From a virus, in the IMG/VR virus record IMGVR_UViG_3300020583_000025, positions 1 to 37,347 of that record: a stretch of 37,347 nt of DNA, one strand, 5' to 3'. How positions within the stretch are numbered: the stretch's first letter is position 1; the number at the start of each line of letters is the position of its first letter. Both the position numbers and the translations under genes were made by a program. The notes beneath the pieces were generated by a model that saw nothing but the letters and a program-made list of their open reading frames with translations, ran no database searches and was not told where the DNA came from. Below are positions 32,771 through 37,347 of the stretch, piece by piece.

Positions 32771-33022
32771 ATGAATATGACAAAAGAAAATCTCCCTGTG
32801 TTTGTTTTAGAAAATAAAGACGTAGAGCAAATTAGAGACTTGCGTGTCCTCGGAATTTACACATTTGTAAAAATGATGATTACTCAAGGTGAATGCACTG
32901 TTTGTGTTATTATTGAGAAAATGAAAGAGCAATTTCTAATCACTGACAAAGAAATTTTAGATGGCTTTAAAATAATTATTGAGGATTTACTTTTGATTAC
33001 GATGACAAAACAAGCGGATTAA
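32771..33022 (+). CDS. Unknown protein upstream of the initiator
   Basis: An 83-residue protein, helical and hydrophobic at its centre (DLRVLGIYTFVKMMITQGE). The layout of short helices could be a winged helix, as in DnaD-type or replication accessory domains, but no family is firm. A six-codon reading frame (MKITTR) lies at about 32742-32762 upstream. The gene starts the replication block after a terminator, so a promoter should be close by, though none is convincing. Confidence 0.6.
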   Translation: MNMTKENLPVFVLENKDVEQIRDLRVLGIYTFVKMMITQGECTVCVIIEKMKEQFLITDKEILDGFKIIIEDLLLITMTKQAD

Positions 33023-33043
33023 ATTTAGGGCATCCAGCCCTAG

Positions 33044-33073
33044 CCCGTTAATCAATTTGCAGTTGATTAAGGG
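33044..33073 (+). other. Inverted repeat upstream of the initiator gene
   Basis: TTAATCAA (33048-33055) and TTGATTAA (33063-33070) form a perfect dyad, extended by CCC and GGG outside one bulged G. A short GGGC/GCCC hairpin lies before it. It may be an mRNA leader structure or an operator for the initiator gene. Confidence 0.5.
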
Positions 33074-33125
33074 AACATCCCTACGATAACAGTTCTACCA
33101 CGAACTACAACAAGGCAATTATACC

Positions 33126-34025
33126 ATGAATGATCATGCGAACAACACCTATAACTCAGCTTTCTTCATAGTTCCCTCATATATTCTTGATTTACCAGGA
33201 TTGACTTTAGGATTTTTAAAAGTCTATGAATCCATCTTTCAATTCTGGAATCATAACAAAACGTGTTTTCTTTCTGAGAAGTCTCTTTGTGCTCGTACAA
33301 CCCTTAAACGCAGTCAAATATATGAGGCTCTAGCCTATTTTGAACGCCATGGAGAAGTCAAAAGAGTACGCAAAGGACTCAAGCGATACCTGGTCAGACC
33401 TGAGAAAATAATTGAAACAGATTGCACTGATGTTATTCAAACGTCCGCTGTACCGGACATTGGTACAACAATTGATCAAACGTCCGCTACACCGGACGTA
33501 GACGTCCGCTCGACCGGACGTAACACGTCCGCTACAGCGGACTATAATACTAAGAAGAGAACTAAAGAAATTAAAAAGACTAGTACTACGTCAGTTAGTA
33601 GTAGTTTTATTATTACTGAAAAGCTTGATAACCAGTACTTAGCCTACAAGGTTGACACAGACCCACGTAGTGATGAGGTATTTCTAAAGCACTGCAAACA
33701 CCACATCGAAAACAATAGCGATCCGGCATTACACATTAACCAACGTAGAAGCGGAATAAAGAAGATTTTAAGCAAATGTTTTGAAGCTAAAGAAATCTTT
33801 GAATCCCGTGATTATTTAGACCCAGAAGAGCAACGAATCAAGAAAGAGGAACAAGAGGCACGAATGGAGGCGCAGTCAGAAGCCCAGGAAAAGCTTCATT
33901 GGGAGAAAATGGAAAGATTAAAAAAAGAGCAGGAAACACGCCAGCAATCAAAACCCAGTCAAGAAAGAAGAGGAAGCCCAACCCGATTGGCTGATATGTT
34001 AAAGAATTTCAAAAATGCCAACTAA
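33126..34025 (+). CDS. Replication initiator, lambda O-like
   Basis: The 299-residue protein has an N-terminal winged helix (about 8-95: SAFFIVPSYILDLPGLTLG, CARTTLKRSQIYEAL, YFERHGEVKRVRKG), an unstructured middle (100-150) coded by the iterons, and a helical charged C-terminus that could contact a helicase or its loader. Architecture, size (lambda O is 299 residues) and iterons inside the gene all match the lambda O plan. It would bind the origin at 33441-33544 and recruit host DnaB. AAGG lies 12 bases before the ATG, a weak ribosome site. Confidence 0.8.
   Translation: MNDHANNTYNSAFFIVPSYILDLPGLTLGFLKVYESIFQFWNHNKTCFLSEKSLCARTTLKRSQIYEALAYFERHGEVKRVRKGLKRYLVRPEKIIETDCTDVIQTSAVPDIGTTIDQTSATPDVDVRSTGRNTSATADYNTKKRTKEIKKTSTTSVSSSFIITEKLDNQYLAYKVDTDPRSDEVFLKHCKHHIENNSDPALHINQRRSGIKKILSKCFEAKEIFESRDYLDPEEQRIKKEEQEARMEAQSEAQEKLHWEKMERLKKEQETRQQSKPSQERRGSPTRLADMLKNFKNAN
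33441..33544. other. Predicted replication origin: four iterons inside the initiator gene
   Basis: Four near-palindromic 20-bp copies of ACGTCCGCT-N2-ASCGGACGT lie at 33441-33460, 33480-33499, 33502-33521 and 33525-33544, with steps of 39, 22 and 23 bases. A purine- and AT-rich stretch (33541-33640) follows, like the unwinding region after the lambda iterons. Codons here give variants of QTSA.PD and are probably constrained by DNA function. Confidence 0.8.
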
Positions 34026-34242
34026 ACCAGAATGCCAAAAGATGATAAGCACTGTAGGATGGTTGTGTGGTTGTAGCCCAAAGTTAATAGCAACGCGCCT
34101 ATTGAGTGAAGACGACAAACAGGATATGTTAAACGGAGACTTAGACATCGAAGCGCTAGAATGTGCTGTTAAGGTCTGGATGAGTAACGGAATGCCTGAT
34201 TATGCTAATGGGTTAACCGAACCGATGAAGAAGAACTTTTAA
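34015..34242 (+). CDS. Small protein downstream of the initiator
   Basis: The 75-residue protein occupies the place of lambda P or a helicase loader but is far shorter and has no Walker motif. It has several Cys residues near the N-terminus (QKMISTVGWLCGCSPKLIA) and a helical end. It overlaps the initiator by 11 bases. The helical layout could be a loader fragment or another primosome accessory; I do not recognise it. Confidence 0.6.
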   Translation: MPTKPECQKMISTVGWLCGCSPKLIATRLLSEDDKQDMLNGDLDIEALECAVKVWMSNGMPDYANGLTEPMKKNF

Positions 34243-34258
34243 CTAACGGATGAGATAA

Positions 34259-34459
34259 ATGCAAACTGGAACGGTAAAGTGGTTTAATGAAGCGAAAGGA
34301 TTTGGATTTGTGGCTAGTGATAACAAAGATTATTTTGTGTACTACAAGGAGATTCAAGGCACAGGATTTAAGACATTGAAGGAAGGCCAAAAGGTGCAAT
34401 TCGTAGCTGGAACGTCACCTAAAGGCGCATGTGCTAAAGAAGTCCAGGTTATTGCGTAG
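34259..34459 (+). CDS. Cold-shock domain protein
   Basis: The 66-residue protein is a complete [18 protein letters not shown] with RNP1 at 13-18, and an RNP2-like DYFVYY (24-29) in which the usual His is Tyr. It would bind single-stranded RNA or DNA. Phages seldom carry such genes. It lies at the end of the rightward early operon and its stop meets that of the leftward operon (convergent, 11-base overlap). Confidence 0.92.
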   Translation: MQTGTVKWFNEAKGFGFVASDNKDYFVYYKEIQGTGFKTLKEGQKVQFVAGTSPKGACAKEVQVIA

Positions 34460-34829
34460 GCTCTGCATAATAAAGCGCTGCTACATCTTTTGAGAGCTTA
34501 TGGAATAAATCTGTAAGCTTACCTCGAAGTTCCTCATCAGGGCTTTTAAGTATTTCAGCAATTCCGCCGTGAGTAATTCCTAAGACAAAAGAGACATTCT
34601 CTAAAAACCTGATAGTGTCTTCTAGCTTTTCAACGTGTGATTTAAGTTTGTCGCTATTATCTGTGTATTCATCACCGCAAATTAAAGTCTTAAGCTGTTC
34701 TTTAGCAACTCCTAGCCAATGTTGATTCGGTTTCCCATCTACCCACATTTTTCGTTCCCATTGGAGATACCATTCTCCAATTTGATAGCAAATGTGGTCT
34801 ATTTGTTGTGTTGTAAATCCTAAACTCAT
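34449..34829 (-). CDS. Unknown helical protein, end of second leftward operon
   Basis: The 126-residue protein is helical: [17 protein letters not shown], then [18 protein letters not shown] and [20 protein letters not shown]. No motif is recognised. AAGGAAACATC before the ATG gives a good ribosome site. It is the last of five small genes read from the operator-controlled promoter near 35.7 kb. Confidence 0.65.
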   Translation of the reverse strand: MSLGFTTQQIDHICYQIGEWYLQWERKMWVDGKPNQHWLGVAKEQLKTLICGDEYTDNSDKLKSHVEKLEDTIRFLENVSFVLGITHGGIAEILKSPDEELRGKLTDLFHKLSKDVAALYYAEPTQ

Positions 34830-34844
34830 GATGTTTCCTTGTTG

Positions 34845-35003
34845 TTATTCAATCACTGGTAAACTTTCCACGGCATATTCTTCCTCTGGAAAATCTGATT
34901 CTAACTGACGAAGATGTTTAATTGCATCATCTTGGTGAAGAAAAACACCCTCTAATTCATCCCAGCCCATGCAGTCTTGACGGCTTAATATCCAAACACG
35001 CAT
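34845..35003 (-). CDS. 52-residue conserved-looking phage protein
   Basis: The product begins MRVWILSRQDCMGWDELEGVF and ends with an acidic helix. Its start follows GGAGGG by about 5 bases and comes straight after the previous stop. I recall similar MxVWILSRxDCMGWDE proteins from other phages, without known function. It is too short for common ORF cut-offs. Confidence 0.65.
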   Translation of the reverse strand: MRVWILSRQDCMGWDELEGVFLHQDDAIKHLRQLESDFPEEEYAVESLPVIE

Positions 35004-35195
35004 TTAACCCTCCCCGTTTTCTAATAAGCTTATATGCCCTATGGCTGCAAATCCTGCTTGAGCTTCACTATCAAACCATTCGTCAGATTCAACAATAAGA
35101 CTTGGCTTTTCATCCTGGGTATATATCTCATATACCCATTCATGCTCCTTGTCTTCAAAAACTATGTATTGATAATAATCGCCCTGTTTTTTCAT
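35004..35195 (-). CDS. Small acidic protein, unknown
   Basis: The 63-residue protein is Glu/Asp- and Trp/Tyr-rich (YYQYIVFEDKEHEWVYEIY), with a helical end. It overlaps the upstream gene's stop by one base. Its acidic character would suit a DNA-mimic or inhibitor of a host enzyme, which is speculation. No family is recognised. Confidence 0.65.
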   Translation of the reverse strand: MKKQGDYYQYIVFEDKEHEWVYEIYTQDEKPSLIVESDEWFDSEAQAGFAAIGHISLLENGEG

Positions 35196-35482
35196 TATGC
35201 CGCCTCTAAAGTTTCATAGAAACCGAGATATCTACGGCAAAAAGATGCTAAACTTTCGGCTGCGTATGGGTGGATGCATTTTTCTATGATTGTTTGCCCC
35301 TCATCGTTTTCAATCTCAAGGATGAAACCGAACTGTTTGTTTTTACTTAGCCAAACTGAATGGTCATCACCCATTAATTCAGCTATAGATAAATCCTCTA
35401 ACGTTCGTTCGGGGAGCGAATTATCCTCGCTCTCCCATGGATTGTATAGATTATCATCACTAATTCTGCATGGCATTGTCAT
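35195..35482 (-). CDS. Small acidic protein, unknown
   Basis: A 95-residue acidic protein with a beta-rich middle (SVWLSKNKQFGFILEIEN) and a C-terminal helix (YAAESLASFCRRYLGFY). TAGGAG lies 8 bases before ATG 35482, which directly follows the previous TAG. A second in-frame ATG at 35476 is less well placed. No family is recognised. Confidence 0.65.
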   Translation of the reverse strand: MTMPCRISDDNLYNPWESEDNSLPERTLEDLSIAELMGDDHSVWLSKNKQFGFILEIENDEGQTIIEKCIHPYAAESLASFCRRYLGFYETLEAA

Positions 35483-35662
35483 CTAGTTTGCTCCTATTTT
35501 TTTATTGTAATATTTTTGAACTGGATCAAGTTCCTTGTTGGCATATAGTGGATAATCCTTGCCATCCACTACTTTTATCACCCCGAACAACCCGCTTTTC
35601 TCTTTCACTAATTCAATTCGTGATCGGGTACTTAAAAATACTATCTCATATACTTCTCTCAT
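35483..35662 (-). CDS. First gene of the second leftward operon, 59 residues
   Basis: The product begins MREVYEIVFLSTRSRIELVK and has a compact alpha/beta look. GAGGAT lies 7 bases before the ATG. It is the first gene after the operator-bearing promoter at 35692-35720. It lies just below a 60-residue cut-off. First-gene position suggests an early, abundant product such as a host inhibitor or anti-repressor; the sequence does not say which. Confidence 0.65.
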   Translation of the reverse strand: MREVYEIVFLSTRSRIELVKEKSGLFGVIKVVDGKDYPLYANKELDPVQKYYNKKIGAN

Positions 35663-35691
35663 TTTTTATCCTCTTTGTTGTTGATAGGTGA

Positions 35692-35720
35692 ATGATATAT
35701 GTCGATTGTCGACATGTCAA
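35692..35720 (-). promoter_or_regulatory. Strong leftward promoter with two operators
   Basis: On the minus strand a consensus TTGACA (35715-35720) and TATCAT (35692-35697) are 17 bases apart. Operators 3 and 4 cover the spacer and the -35 box, so this promoter should be tightly repressible. Confidence 0.75.
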
Positions 35721-35729
35721 GAGTCAACA
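35700..35729. promoter_or_regulatory. Operator dyads 3 and 4, abutting
   Basis: TGTCGATTGTCGACA (35700-35714) and TGTCAAGAGTCAACA (35715-35729) follow each other without a gap. Both fit TGTCRA-N3-TYRACA; the first has perfect 6-bp arms. Abutted sites suggest cooperative binding. Confidence 0.75.
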
Positions 35730-35838
35730 TAAATATTTGTTGTTTTTTTCTTATCCCCAGACTTATTCCCGTATTTTGTGGATAACTACCTATGTGCTAT
35801 CTTTAGAACTAAGCGGTGCATAGGATTTGCTCGCGAAG

Positions 35839-35856
35839 TTATTAATCGATTAATAA
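35839..35856. promoter_or_regulatory. 18-bp perfect palindrome before the late operon
   Basis: TTATTAATCGATTAATAA is a perfect palindrome followed by TTTTTAC and then the ribosome site (AAGGAG) of the next gene. It could be an operator or hairpin for late-gene control. A weak promoter candidate (TTGTGG, 16 bases, TATCTT; about 35779-35806) lies upstream. Confidence 0.5.
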
Positions 35857-35876
35857 TTTTTACAAGGAGCGCTTAA

Positions 35877-36059
35877 ATGAGCGAAATTAAAGACTATTCA
35901 GAAGAAAAAGAGGACACGCATTACAATGGTGTTCCTTCCATGTATGGCAAAATGGTTAATAAACAAAACCGTGAACAGCCAAAATACTGCGAGCCTGGCA
36001 TGCCATCAGATGACGGTGCTATGAAGGGCGCTAAACGCAATGAACAAGCAGGGCCATAA
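35877..36059 (+). CDS. 60-residue protein at the start of the packaging operon
   Basis: A small hydrophilic protein (MSEIKDYSEEKEDTHYN start, Gly/Asn/Lys-rich end) with AAGGAG 8 bases before the ATG. Small ORFs at this place often sit before terS. No motif is seen and no function is assigned. Confidence 0.6.
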   Translation: MSEIKDYSEEKEDTHYNGVPSMYGKMVNKQNREQPKYCEPGMPSDDGAMKGAKRNEQAGP

Positions 36060-36085
36060 GTCGGACACTACAAAAGGGTCGTGCT

Positions 36086-36460
36086 ATGGGAACACCCAAT
36101 AAGTACAAAAATGAGTACTGTAAAAAAGCGGAGGAGATTCTGGCCGGTGGCCGGAGTCTCGCTGCTGTTTGCGCAAAATTAAATATCGCTAGGTCAACTT
36201 TATACGAGTGGCGCGATAATAACCCAGAATTTAAACAAGCGATTGAGAAGGGATTGCAGAAGTGCCAAGCCTATTGGGAAGAGCTAGGCATTGATGGCGT
36301 GACGGGCAATTATGAGAAGTTTGCCGCTGCCCCCTGGATTTTCACCATGAAGAACCGTTTTCGTGATGATTACACCGAAGACAAAGACGACAAGCAAGAC
36401 AATGCCGTTTCGGTATTGGAGAAGATTATAACCGGTGAGATAAAGGTCAAGCATGATTAA
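36086..36460 (+). CDS. terS: Terminase small subunit
   Basis: The 124-residue protein has an N-terminal helix-turn-helix (RSLAAVCAKLNIARSTLYEW, about 24-43), then NNPEFKQAIEKGLQK and the conserved stretch YEKFAAAPWIFTMKNRF (about 78-94) common in TerS proteins. It binds packaging-start DNA and hands it to TerL. Its stop overlaps the terL start by 8 bases. The acidic C-terminus likely contacts TerL. Confidence 0.88.
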   Translation: MGTPNKYKNEYCKKAEEILAGGRSLAAVCAKLNIARSTLYEWRDNNPEFKQAIEKGLQKCQAYWEELGIDGVTGNYEKFAAAPWIFTMKNRFRDDYTEDKDDKQDNAVSVLEKIITGEIKVKHD

Positions 36461-37347
36461 TGTCTATGACTTGGAAGAGTTTGCACCGTCTTTTTTTAAA
36501 ATAGCTGATAAGTCGGGGCAACTTACGGCATTTGAGTTTAACCGTGCGCAAAAGTATGTACACGGAAAGCTAGAAGCGCAATTAGCATTACTTGGTTATG
36601 TGAGAGCAAATATATTAAAAGGCCGTCAGCAAGGAATTAGCACGTATATAAGCGGTCGTTACTTCCATAAGGCTCTTACCCTACCAGGAACGCAAGCGTT
36701 CATTCTAACCCACATGGGAGACGCTACACGCAGTCTTTTTGCAATGACCAAGCGATACAATCTTAATTTGCCGCCTGGACTTGCACCAAAGCCCGATAAA
36801 GATAACGAAAACCAGTTGCTATTTAACAAACTTAACTCAGGCTATCGAGTGGGAACTGCGGGCAGTAAAGAGATAGGCCGGTCAATGACTAACCAGCTTA
36901 TGCACTTATCCGAATATGCGTTTTATGATAACCATGTCGAGATTAAGCGCGGGATAGAGCAAACGGTTGCCGATATCCCAGGAACCGAGAAGATTAAAGA
37001 GTCAACGGCTAACGGAATTGCAAACGCTTTTTACCTCGATTGGCAAGATGCCAAAGAAGGCAAGAGCGATTACATAAACATCTTTGTGCCGTGGTATTGG
37101 CAAGATGAATATACACGTAGCGCGGAAGGCATGGAGCTAACCGACGAGGAAAAAGACTGGATGATGCTATACGGCCACGATGGCCTTACAGCGCGTCACT
37201 TAGCATGGAGACGTAACAAGTTATCTGACTTTGACGGTGACTATGGGCAAAAGTGCAAAGGATTTAGCCAAGAATACCCATTTACGGATGAGGAGGCGTT
37301 CTTAAATTCAATCACTGATACCTTTATCACAGTCGAACCGGTACAAA
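36453..37347 (+). CDS. terL: Terminase large subunit, N-terminal part (ATPase domain)
   Basis: This is the 5' portion of terL, running off the window and continuing at its left end. The ATPase motor has a Walker A of the KGRQQGIST kind (56-64), usual in terminases of this group, where the lysine is moved to the front. Walker B is LMHLSE (149-154) with the catalytic Glu154. ATG overlaps the end of terS. The full protein is 500 residues, the length expected for P22-type large terminases. Confidence 0.93.
   Translation, partial: MINVYDLEEFAPSFFKIADKSGQLTAFEFNRAQKYVHGKLEAQLALLGYVRANILKGRQQGISTYISGRYFHKALTLPGTQAFILTHMGDATRSLFAMTKRYNLNLPPGLAPKPDKDNENQLLFNKLNSGYRVGTAGSKEIGRSMTNQLMHLSEYAFYDNHVEIKRGIEQTVADIPGTEKIKESTANGIANAFYLDWQDAKEGKSDYINIFVPWYWQDEYTRSAEGMELTDEEKDWMMLYGHDGLTARHLAWRRNKLSDFDGDYGQKCKGFSQEYPFTDEEAFLNSITDTFITVEPVQ
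37222..37347. repeat. Right copy of the contig-end overlap
   Basis: Identical to positions 8-133. The reading frame of terL is the same in both copies, so the genome closes here into a circle. Confidence 0.9.

Noticed and set aside
8-37347. The 126-bp end repeat as a biological terminal repeat
   Set aside because: It lies within terL in the same frame in both copies, and an adapter remnant precedes it, which fits an assembly overlap.
1-37347. Integrase, CI-type repressor with protease domain, CRISPR array or insertion sequence
   Set aside because: I looked for tyrosine or serine recombinase motifs, a long HTH-peptidase repressor, regularly spaced repeats and transposase genes with terminal inverted repeats, and saw none.

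Overview
The window is essentially one complete tailed-phage genome. Positions 8-133 recur exactly at 37222-37347, so the contig closes into a circle of about 37.2 kb. The large terminase gene is cut by the window edge: its 5' part is at the right end and its 3' part at the left end. The first eight bases match the 3' end of a common Illumina adapter and are not phage sequence. Gene order and protein sizes in the morphogenesis block (terS-terL-portal-scaffold-coat-gp4-gp10-three ejection proteins) follow Salmonella phage P22, so the virion is predicted to be a short-tailed podovirus. The host is probably a gammaproteobacterium because of the P22-type module, RecE/RecT-type genes and sigma-70-like promoters. 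The sequence is AT-rich and I cannot name a genus.

Layout: 35877-37347 plus 1-13380 (+) carry packaging, head, tail-neck and ejection genes. A short minus-strand gene with its own promoter sits at 13451-13696. Then come tail fibre and other virion genes (13771-20288), broken by a cluster of very small genes at 18212-19417. One small ORF there lacks a normal start codon. A minus-strand endonuclease VII-like HNH gene (20289-20870) looks like a mobile insertion. A non-coding stretch ending in a terminator leads to lysozyme, a VRR-NUC nuclease and an unknown gene, closed by a terminator at 22580-22610. Next is a plasmid-type partition module: heptad repeats, parA and a ribbon-helix-helix gene. 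About 480 bp without genes follows (23826-24307), packed with inverted repeats and tRNA-sized units.

From 24308 to 29314 a leftward operon encodes a RecE-like nuclease, RecT, small proteins and an SF2 helicase. A divergent control region (29343-29458) separates it from the rightward early genes: a Cro-like regulator, small proteins, an SPFH/band-7 membrane protein with a two-TM partner, a lambda-O-like initiator with four iterons inside its coding sequence, and a cold-shock protein. A second leftward operon of five small genes (35662 to 34449) starts from a strong promoter at 35692-35720.

How it fits together: the same 15-bp dyad (TGTCRA-N3-TYRACA) occurs twice at 29.4 kb and twice at 35.7 kb, over promoter elements in each place. 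One repressor could therefore control both leftward operons and its own promoter. I see no integrase. With a ParA/RHH partition module and an iteron origin, the simplest reading is a temperate phage kept as a plasmid prophage, a P22-morphology phage-plasmid. That is an inference and needs experimental support.
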